Positions 1 to 9,649 of a stretch of 64,000 bases of DNA are shown here, in pieces. The stretch spans positions 4,960,001-5,024,000 of the forward strand of contig OZ234504.1 in the NCBI GenBank assembly GCA_965153455.1. The letters are read 5' to 3'. Both the position numbers and the translations under genes were made by a program. Every line of letters begins with the position of its first letter. Position 1 is the stretch's first letter. This stretch comes from Sphagnum compactum (taxonomy: Eukaryota; Bryophyta; Sphagnopsida; Sphagnales). The notes under the pieces were generated by a model. The model was not told the origin of the DNA and ran no database searches. It saw only the letters and a list, made by a program, of their open reading frames with translations.

Positions 1-46
1 TGTAAAAGTAAAATAACCACCCAAAAACCTGCCTGGCTCCTCTTTT

Positions 47-67
47 CCGGGTTTTCGTGAAACCCGG
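47..67. repeat. small perfect hairpin
   Basis: An 8-bp stem (ccgggttt / aaacccgg) surrounds a 5-nt loop. A near copy of the right arm and following bases (acccggcagttctgtg) recurs directly downstream, at about 84-100. No gene is attached to it. Confidence 0.6.
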
Positions 68-105
68 CAGTTCTGTGCACGAAAACCCGGCAGTTCTGTG
101 ATTAT

Positions 106-440
106 GTGGATGAAATATTATACGTTTTTAGTTCCGTCCAATGAGCTCAGAGTCTGGATGGGTGGTTATGAGGATGAGATATCATGTATTTGTAGTTCCG
201 TCCAATTAGGAGGAATGATTTGTGGATGAAATATTAAAGATTTTGTAGTTTTGTCCACTTAGAGTTTTGGATGGATTGATTATGTGGATGAAATATTTAT
301 GTATTCGTAAGTTCCGTCTAATGATAAGTTTTGCATGGTGATTTATTTGGATGAAATATCATGTATTTATAATTCCGTCCAATTAGGAGTTCTGGATGGA
401 TGATTATGCAGGTGAAAATATTACGTATTTAGAGTTCCAG
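106..440. repeat. tandem repeat, about 62-bp unit, six diverged copies
   Basis: Units begin with a variant of gtggatgaaatatt at 106, 170, 222, 284, 347 and 409, so spacing is 52-64 bp. Most contain a shared inner segment resembling agttccgtccaatta. Copies differ by substitutions and small indels, so this is an old non-coding minisatellite. No reading frame spans it. Confidence 0.75.
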
Positions 441-788
441 TTTTTTCCCAGTGCCGTGTCGTGCCTTGCAGGCACGGGTTACCACTAGTACAAGTAAAGC
501 AATTACCTACCCAAATCAAGTTGGAATCCCAGAAGAAGTTTCACAGACCCTTTCGAGTTTTCAGTAAAGTCACCCTCTCTTCACTCAGTATTTGGGTCTC
601 CTTTCACCCCCACACCCCCTCTTTCCATGGTATCCGCAAAGTAATGAAATTTTAGTAGATCTGCTGGGTATGAAATGCTGAGTTTGAGCATTCTAATGCA
701 CAAGGTTTGAGACCAATTATAGTACCCGTACAGGTAAGAGCAGTGAAAATATATATATATATGTCGCAGTTGTGGAGGCGGCAGTCCT
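441..788. other. spacer without recognised gene
   Basis: Short ORFs only, none with a recognisable motif. A small hairpin (cgtgcc / ggcacg) lies near 460-476 and a short (TA)n run near 751-762. Confidence 0.4.
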
Positions 789-1240
789 GAAAAAGAAAGA
801 GGGGGTGAAGACAGGATGAAACTCAGTTTAAGACAAAACTGATGCTTTTCTGAGTTTCTCCCTGCATTGAATGCTAATGCACCTTTTTTGCCATTTTTTG
901 AAATTTTAATCTCACCTGGTTTATGACCAAACTCAGGGTTCTTGTGCTGTGTTTTCTCACCCGGTTTATGACAAAACTCAGGGTTCTCTCGCTGTGTTTT
1001 CCTTACTTCTCGGATTTTTCTCTTGTATTTCTCTATTGTAGTACAAAAAAAGAAAGAGGGAGTGAAGACAGGATGTTTACGACAAAAATTGATGCTTTTC
1101 TGAGTTTCACCCTGCATTGAATGCTAATGTACTTTTTTGGTCACTTTTTAAATTTTTAAACTCACTGGGTTTATGACCACACTCAAGGTTCTCGTGCTGT
1201 GTTTTCCTTACTTTACGGATTTCTCTATTGTAGTACAAAA
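789..1240. repeat. tandem duplication, about 257-bp unit
   Basis: The segment starting aaaaagaaagagggggtgaa near 789 is repeated near 1046, and both copies run on to a ctattgtagtacaaaa end. The first copy also has an internal duplication of about 48 bp (the caccyggtttatgac block at about 915 and 960). Open frames across it (581-1117 minus, 923-1120 plus) are by-products of the duplication and match no family I know. Confidence 0.75.
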
Positions 1241-2925
1241 ATCATTTCAAAATCCAATGAAATTAGTTTGCTAGTAGTAGTAATCTAGCATGTTTGACAC
1301 TAAATAATTACGAGAAAAAAAATTCAGGACTTTTGAGGAATTATGAAGGTATACTTAACAAGTAAAAATTACACCACAATTATTTTCTTAATGGTTATGA
1401 TGAAATCTTAGGAGCAAATATAGTAAACATTCAGCATCAAAGTGCTGAACCTGCTTTGGCTACTGCATTGTAAATGTGGGACACATACATACAGTGACCT
1501 TGAAAAGGGTCAGTACCAAAAATGACTCCCCTTTGATTGGCCAGTCATAATGATTAAACAATATTCTGTCATTAAATAGTTTTGCCACTTTTATTATCCA
1601 TTTTTCATGTTTACTGGTGAGGAGAGGATATGGTAAATCATTTTAAAGGCCCAAATAGGGGGTGTGGGTGGAGGTCCTGTAACTAACTATTTCATATACT
1701 TGGCAAATGGGCATACAAGGTGGAGAGTTCTTACATCTACTTATGGCTAGTCATAAGTAGGCCTGTAAGATCCCTCCCACTATAAACAAGAAGCCTTAAG
1801 ATTCACATTCATTTCTAGAAAGGATTAATGCATATATAAGGTGGTCTCTAAATAGTATACCTACTAGGACAATTCTCCTAGTGCTCTAGTTGATAATTAG
1901 TAGTTTCTCATAACATCTGGAATAACCAGGGTTTGAGCAAATCTCTAGAGACAAGCAAAGTTCAATTGAAGACAACCAATTGAGTGTCTTGTTAACATGG
2001 CAGCACACCATTAGACAAGAGCTCCTCACTTATATCATGTATCATGATATCTCTTGACATTTTCATCCTCCTTAATGCATTTTGTGTGTTCCTGGTTGGT
2101 GGTTGACTGAACCTCATAACTCACCCTCTTATATGTCCCATAACTGTTAAGCTTGGCAGTCCCATACAATGGATTATGTCCAATAACCACAACATGAGCA
2201 CACTAGTTATCATGAATGCATAGTAATTCATGGTCTCTTGCCAATGACCTGTTCATAATAGAGGAAAAACCTTGTACATAAAAATCGAGGATGGGAACCC
2301 ATCCATCAAAATTACAAAGCAAATGAGAACACAAGTAGACACAACCCAAAATATTAAAAAAATAAATTATAAGAAAAAATCGCCATAATCTCTACATCAG
2401 GTTCCAAAAGGTAGCCAACAATATAGAAGGATGCTTAAAATGGTTCTACTTAAGTTTGGCTAAATCATCTTATGAATGATGGGTAAAGATAATGTGTTGC
2501 AAGTCAAGCAAAATCACAAAATTGCAAAAAAAAAGAAACAGTGTTTTCCAATGGAATCAATGCTGCTGTTATCCAATACTCCAAGCAACTAACTATATGG
2601 GTAAAATAATTAATTATCATCATGGGCAGGAGTTGACCTTTTAGTACCTATCCCAACACTACCCACAACAGGACTCATGGTATGCTAACCAACCATATGG
2701 TTAGAGGCCCACCCTGTACAAAAGACTACCAAAAATTAAAGAATCTGGAGTCTACTTCCTCAATAAATCCATAGTTCTTTCTACCTTTTCATATTGTAGG
2801 TCCAAACCTTTTGCTAAAGAGAAAGGAGCCAATCTTAAGTTCTGAAATTTGATTGGCTAAGTTACCATTGAGAGACCCAACCTGCTTTGTTCCCCATCAT
2901 ATATATTAATTCAGTAAGTTCGTCT
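1241..2925. other. AT-rich spacer, no gene seen
   Basis: About 1.7 kb with stops in all frames, no recognisable protein motif, no tRNA-like fold and no long repeat noticed. Confidence 0.5.
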
Positions 2926-3091
2926 GTCTGTGACGGGGGTTTTGGGGGGTGGGGGAGGGAGAGGCTGGTGAAGCAGCGAGCGATGCCCAACACTACGTTT
3001 GTCTGACTGTCTGTGATGGGGGTTTTGGGGGGTGGGGGAGGGAAAGGCCAGTGAAGCAACGGGTGACCACCACGGTTTCCGCACCGGCCAG
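2926..3091. repeat. 83-bp tandem duplication carrying G-quadruplex-type G runs
   Basis: gtctgtgayggggg starts at 2926 and again at 3009. Each unit has four G runs separated by TTTT, T and A on the plus strand, which fits the canonical pattern for an intramolecular G-quadruplex. ORFs on both strands here are translations of the low-complexity DNA. Confidence 0.7.
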
Positions 3092-3590
3092 GTGTATAAA
3101 CCAGGACCTGATCTCCACAAAGCATCGCAGCCGTCCGAAGGGAAGGAATGACGGTCGGATCGCATCCCTCTCCCACCGCACCATAGGCGAATATAAAAAC
3201 CTTCCCCTCCCCCCCCCCCACTACCGAAAGAACCGATGGTTATATAGAGGAACGTGTTTTCGAAAATTTCCAAAACTTTCGGGAACCAAGGTTCAAAATG
3301 TCAGAACCGGGGTTTTGGGTTTTCTCACCCCCGTTGGATAAGAGAGTAAATACCCGGACTGATAACCTGAGGGTACACACGGCTGGTTCTGATACCCGCA
3401 CAACGTCGGTCGAGACCACTGCACTAAGTCACAATATTGTTTTTATCTGTGGGGATATAAATGCCTTAGGGTGGGACCCACGAGTGTTATTTTGGGAAAA
3501 TTTATTATGGCGACCAAACAGAGCGTTCAGGGTGGCTGGAGTGGCGTAGCCACGGGTGTCCGAAGGTCACGGGTACCACTAGTTGTCCTT
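3092..3590. other. GC-richer block of unknown origin
   Basis: About 500 bp visibly richer in G, C and CpG than the DNA on either side, with a TATA-like aatataaaaac near 3190 and a ten- or eleven-C run near 3210. The composition and the TATA-like motif would suit a solo LTR or a lost promoter. I found no matching second LTR, no clear TG...CA ends and no convincing tRNA primer site, so the origin is open. No protein domain is recognised in its ORFs (2949-3341, 3298-3549). Confidence 0.35.
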
Positions 3591-3757
3591 GAAAGAAGAT
3601 ATGCTTCCCACACACACTCTTTTCAATGAGAACTAGTTTGACCCATTCATCATAGTGATGTAATTTGGTCAGCTGTTCATTGTAGCATTTAAAATCTACC
3701 ATTGAAAAATTGGAACCCACTCTATAATCACTTCCAAGCAGGGTTTGTCTTAAGGAG

Positions 3758-4035
3758 TTTGTGATGTAGTCAAATTGGACAATCATCCGAGAAATAATTT
3801 TAACAAATTTGGCTAAATATCCAGATATGAAAGTAGAAAAAAATCAGGATCCTTCTATCTTCTTGGCTACCTACTGGAACTTATCACAAAAATCTGGCAA
3901 TTTGGATTTTTTTTCCTTCAAAATCTGGAAAATTTGGCTGTTCTCCCTTGAAAAACCCTTTGTAGGTTGAGATCATATCTTTCAGATTGAAATTTGGAGA
4001 AAATTTGCCAGCAAAAGAAATGCTGCTTCTAAGAG
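3758..4035 (+). repeat. dispersed repeat family, copy A
   Basis: Begins at tttgtgatgtag and shares an ordered series of blocks with 7517-7800: gatatgaaagtaga, atccttct, ttggaacttatcayaaaaat and others, at roughly two thirds identity by eye. A weaker third copy lies near 59640. It contains a caaatttggct core also found in the foldback at 35.2-35.6 kb. No coding capacity; probably a non-autonomous transposable element. Confidence 0.6.
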
Positions 4036-6356
4036 TATCATGGTCCATGAATCATTTCTAAGTAAACAACTTCTTTGCTGCTAAATTGAGACCTTAGACA
4101 CAACCCCAGGCCATGGGGAGCACAATCCTTTAGTACAATCTAATGAAAGCTTTGGCATGGTTCTACTTTATCATTTTGTGTCCATTAAAGTTAATTGCTT
4201 AATATTGCTCATATTTTGTAATAGAGTTTGCACATGTTCTTGACATGTAATCCAATGACAAATGACCTGAACATATTAATGGTGTAAGCATTTGATGATT
4301 GAATGTTGTTATATTATAATGTAGTCCATAAGAATCAAACAAAATAATCCAAGTTGATGGGGCTACAAATTGCTTTGTATTTGATGGGACTACAAATTGC
4401 TTTGCAAGTGTTTGTGGGTTTTAATTCATCATTAGAGCATTTCCACCTCCATTAGAGCAATTGCAACTTGAGGACAGAAATGGGTCTCTATCACAATGCT
4501 TGTATCATCAATATTTTCTAGACCTCATTTTTCTTTCTCCTTGTTCTACTAGTGTCATTCATTATACTGTTGTCAACAAATGCATCATGAGGTATGTGTG
4601 TGTTTTGGTTTTTTCTTTGTCCAGTTTGTGAATGAACCAAGAATGATGTGCATGCATGCATGTCTCCACAATGCAAACTTTTTTTTTCTTTATTCATTTG
4701 TGAGGAAGCAAAGTGAAGGCACATGTTCTGTTTGCAATCCCAACATTAACAACTATTCATGATTTGAAGTTGTTAACAACTTATCATGCGATCATCATTA
4801 CAACTTCAAAGTTTCAAGCAATCCATGAATATTCAACAATGTGGAGAAATTACAAGTGTTTTCCAAAAAATGGGTCTCTTTACATCTAATTAAATGTTAT
4901 CATTGTCACTTCATAAGAAGTTCCAGAGTTAGGGAGATTGAAGGTACATCGGTTGTAGAGCTTAGACCATAGTTGCAAAAGGGTCAAGTTTTTTTCTTTG
5001 AAATGTGAGAGGTCCAAGTGTTAGGAAAACATAACACAATCCTTGAAGAAACACATTGTTTGTTGCCATTTTGGTTGTAGGTTTACAAAACCCATCTTTG
5101 CATATTTAATGATGAGAGACCTTGAGAGGCTTGAAGCTAGCTAGGGTTGTTTGTTGGTCAGAAGTTTTAGTAACCAACCTTTGTCCAATGTTAATTTGTT
5201 TAGCAGGCTTCATGGTGTGGAGTCACAATGGCACATTATAGCTCCGAACCATTGCAAGTTTGTCAAATTCTTCAACACTTTTGATTTTGAGCAAAAATTT
5301 GATGGTTCATGTTGTAGATGCTTTTAGGCCATGATAGACATTAAAATAAATTGTATGTTATAGTTAGGGTATTGAGTTGAAATAATGAAATAATTTTTAT
5401 CATTTCTCCTGAAAGGAAACAATGTCCTTATAGGACAAAAAGCCCATCAATCACATTTCATTAGCACATTTCAGCATTCCCTTTAACATAAGAATGAAAT
5501 CCATAATTGTTTATCATTGCAATGGTTTGTGATTTATCTTTCACATGTAAATGAAATTCAATTCTCCTTGACTTTGAGAGGGTCTACTTAGGGGTCTGCA
5601 TAGTGGACCTTTTATTTTAGTTCTGTAAACTTGGTAGCTTCTATTTTATTTTTGGAATATTTTATTTTATTTCTGAAAAATTTTACTTTAATTTTGGAAA
5701 CTTCTATTTTAATTCTGAAAACATATGTTTTTATTTCTAGAGTTTTTTACTTCAATTATGATTTTTTTCTGAAATCATAAACTTATATTGTATGTCTGGA
5801 ACATTTTATTCTAATTTTGGAAAATTCTATTTTAATTCTGGAAACTTGGAAATTCTATTTTATTTTTGGAATATTTATTGAAATTTGGATTAAATTTCTT
5901 TTTTCTGGATTATGAAAATTTGAAAACTTTTATAGACTTGTATGACTTTGGAAACTTTTAGCTAGCCACCAAGGATTAGTTTTACTTCCATTTTGAACTC
6001 TCCTTTGAAAATTACAATCAAATTTTTATCTTGCTTGAGATTTGCAAGGATCTCTTTGTAACAATATGAGCTATAACCAAAGGAACTATACAACAACACA
6101 ACATCAATAATGATGAGTTGTTTTGGTGGTGATGGTGTTGGCAAGGGAGAGAGAGAAGTAGAGAGAGAAGAAAAACAAAGTTGAGCTTAGAGCTAGAGCT
6201 TGCCAGTGGAGCTCTAGTGAGTTTTAGGTCAAGAACTTTGTTGTTAGAGCTTGACACACAATCGAACTTGAAGAGACGAAGAGCCAAAAAATAAAAATAA
6301 AAATTGAAAAATGTTCACTTGAAAATACAAAAACAAAGATGATGAAGTAGACAACA

Positions 6357-6391
<35 letters not shown>

Positions 6392-7516
6392 AAAGCACCA
6401 CAATGTTGTCCTTTCTCCTTTTGTGTAAACACACATGAAGATGCTCTCATGTCATGGAACTCACATAAGAACCTCATGTGGGAAATATTCAACAACACGA
6501 AAACACCCAAATCCACCAAATTAGAGCATTTTCAAATTCGACCCCACCTTGTTTTCCCTTTCTATATTGTGTTTGGCCTAAATTCAACAAATCACCCCAT
6601 CTTTTGCCCAAACATCTCGTCTATGCACTAAGGTTTGCTGATTTTACGGATATTTTTAATGATTAGGGGTCTAGGAATTTGAAGAAACCTTTGCTGAAAA
6701 CTACACCACAAAATCTAATATGATATTGGAAAAAAAAAAAAAAAAAAACTGGAGATGAAGGTTCTTATCAAATTTAAAACAATGCCAAAAGTTTTTTTCA
6801 AAATTATGAACAATGGAAATGAAATCCTTGCAACTTAGAATCTTCTTTGAAAGCAAAATGGGCAGCCATGTTGGCCCCATGACAAAGATTCCACTCATTA
6901 GATTTGTCCACATTCAAAAGGCAATGTAAATGTGATTAGCCTACTACAATGGACAATTAATTGATTAGCAAACCATGCTATAGAAAGGAGTTGTCAATTA
7001 TCCAATATTTTGAAAAAAAAACAAGTTGGTTCTCACTAAAAGGAAATTTAGATATAGACCTTGTCAAATGGAATAGTAAGCAAAATAATGAAGTAAAAGA
7101 CCAAAGAAAACGTTGTAAATACTTTAACCCCTAGAAGTAATTGTTTTAAAATGATTCTTTTCCCCCCTTGGGAACCATGACATGTAACATTTAGGCTACC
7201 CAAAACCCTATTATCACCATAGTACTTGATTGGATTTGGTTGTGGGTTTATTTAAAATGCATTTTGGCATGTACTATAAAGTTGCTCAAGATTTTCAACT
7301 TTCATTATAAAAACATTTAACATTTTTGGATTGAACATGAAGATGCCAATCATTTTTCATCCATTTTCATACATAACATCCATCTACTAAATTTCTTGCT
7401 TCTTGTTTGTATTTGTCCTCATTTTAAAAATTATTGTTTATTCTTTTTGAGTTTACTTTTACAAACTTTAGAAGGTAGTTGATTGCAGCCAGGGTTCATT
7501 TATTTGTTTGTTTATA
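4036..7516. other. AT-rich spacer, no gene seen
   Basis: Only short ORFs, none recognisable. It holds a run of repeated ttctattttaattctgg-like phrases at about 5635-5880, a (CT)15 microsatellite at 6361-6390 and an A run near 6730. Nothing else stands out. Confidence 0.5.
6361..6390. repeat. (CT)15 microsatellite
   Basis: Thirty bases of perfect CT dinucleotide. The minus-strand ORF reading an Arg-Glu repeat here is a product of the microsatellite. Confidence 0.95.
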
Positions 7517-7800
7517 TTTGTGATGTAGTTGAATTGGTGATCATCCATAGGATGACTTAACTAGATTTGGTTACATACTAGATATGAAAGTAGAGAAAAA
7601 CCAAAATCCTTCTTTATTTTTCACAACCTATTGGAACTTATCATAAAAATTTGGTGATTTTGAATTTTTTTCTTTGAAATTTGTTGAATTTGGGCTATTT
7701 TTTTCGTGAGATATTCTTTGTATAGGTAAAAATCATATTTTTCAAGAGAAAATTTGGCAAAATTTCATTGCAAAAAAAAAAAACACTATTTGCAATAAGA
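7517..7800 (+). repeat. dispersed repeat family, copy B
   Basis: Starts tttgtgatgtag and aligns with copy A (3758-4035) through gatatgaaagtagagaaaaa, an atccttct block and attggaacttatcataaaaa, ending in an A run near 7780. Same orientation as copy A, no coding capacity. Confidence 0.6.
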
Positions 7801-9640
7801 TTTATGGAGGATTTCAAACAACCTTGTGTAAAATTTTGAAATTTACACAATGATATCTACCAAATATTGCTCAAATAATGTCCCATGCTCCAAAAAGGTT
7901 TGAGGCCATATTATGGGCTGAGCGGAACATGCGCAATTGTGATGATGAAGAAAAGGAATGAAGAACATGCCATTGATCAAGGTTTATAACCTTTAGAATT
8001 CCAAAACTTTTAGCATTGGGAAGCTTGAAATTTCAAATTTTGGCACTTTAGCAATTATTTTTTCAAGAGAAATGAAAATTCATAAAATAATTTAATTGCC
8101 ACCAAATCCAATCAGGCATTACAATATTGACAATACATATTTTGGCTAGTTAAGAAAATTACAACGTAAAAACATTAGGGGGCAGATTGAAAGCTAAAGG
8201 GTTAATAAAAGAATCTCTTGTTATTTCTTAGCCAATTTGGAGATCTATTTATGAAATTGGGATACATTGTTGATGTTGAATGTGAATTTTCTATTGCCAA
8301 ATATTTGTTTAAGTCACAAATCATTAAATAATGCATTTTTTTCAAAAAATAAGGTGCTATAGTAATGTGCAAGAACCTTGTTTGTAAATAAATATTACAC
8401 ATTGAAATGATACTTCATTCAAGATAAATAAGAAACAAAATTTAGATCATCAAATCTAGCAATCCCATTGGCTTGAAAAAAATCATCACAATTACAAACA
8501 ACCTTATTCTGTTGAACATTGAAAAAAATGATCATTTTTAATTATTTCCATTAGTCCTTTAAAACCCTCACAAATGCACCAAATCTTATTACACATTTAA
8601 TTGTTAATTCACTAAACATAATTTTTAAAAAATACAAACCACCAAATCCAATAATTTCATTTGCCATAACATTTTTTCTTCACACCTACACAAAAACATA
8701 CTTGACACATTATGTACAATAGTACATTAATTAAGAACATCTCGAACAATGTTCAATATGAAACCTTCCAAACATATTTCTCACATCCAAGTTTATTTAT
8801 TTATTTATGTATAACCCTTGTCTATATACACCCAGGGTTAAAAGTCAATGGGTCAACCACCATCCATGATGACTTTGAGTCCTAGTCCTAGGTGAATTCC
8901 AACAATGTAGCTATTTTTATTTTTATTTGAATTTAAAGTGTCACTTTTTAGCAAGTTTTATTAAGAAAAAAAGGTCCATTATCGACAATGGACTAGATAT
9001 GCTAAGTCGAAGATAGGCATGGCAGATCATGTGGGTTTTCTGTTTTTAAAGGGTCATTAAACATCTTAGCCCTTCCAACAAACATTTGATTGAAAAGCGA
9101 AAATCAGCTTTACCCCTATGCCTAGATGTGCTCCAGCTTCCATCCATCCACCCATCATTTTCACCTTTTTTAGTTTATTTCAGCTAGTCCCCTCATCCTC
9201 TTTTCGTCCATTAGTGATCTTTCCAATTTGCTTGCCACACCCATTAAGAGCTTTTCCAATATTTGTCATACAATCTTTTTTTTTGTGACCTTGTGTTCCT
9301 TATCCCTTTTGCTATCATCTATTCAATTTAGGGGGGGTTTATCACAACATTAGTTTTCATGCACTGCTCATAAGCAGTCATCTATCTCAAAGGCAGTGTT
9401 GCCTTCGACTTTACCATGTTCTCCTCCCATTTTAATACAGACATGGATTGCATCCATAGACATCATTGATGTTTTCCATTTGGGTTTACTTCATTTTCGT
9501 TCATACCATCATATTCCATATTTTTTCAAGTTCATGTTTAGCAGGCTTTGCATATCCCTTTATTTCAATTAACATGTGATCCTTTCGATATTATAGCTTG
9601 GCATGTTTTTTTATCATTCCTTTTTTGGTGTTTGTCCTTT
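7801..9640. other. AT-rich spacer, no gene seen
   Basis: No recognisable ORF, RNA gene or long repeat. Base composition shifts toward C and T from about 9100, ahead of the retroelement. Confidence 0.45.
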
Positions 9641-9649
9641 CCTCCACAG

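Noticed and set aside
3092-3590. Solo LTR with primer-binding site near 3509
   Set aside because: A TATA-like motif and GC-rich content are suggestive, but there is no second LTR, no clear TG...CA termini and no confident match of the tggcgacca stretch to a tRNA end.
6244-6519. ORF with an Arg-Glu repeat domain
   Set aside because: The repeat is the translation of the (CT)15 microsatellite.
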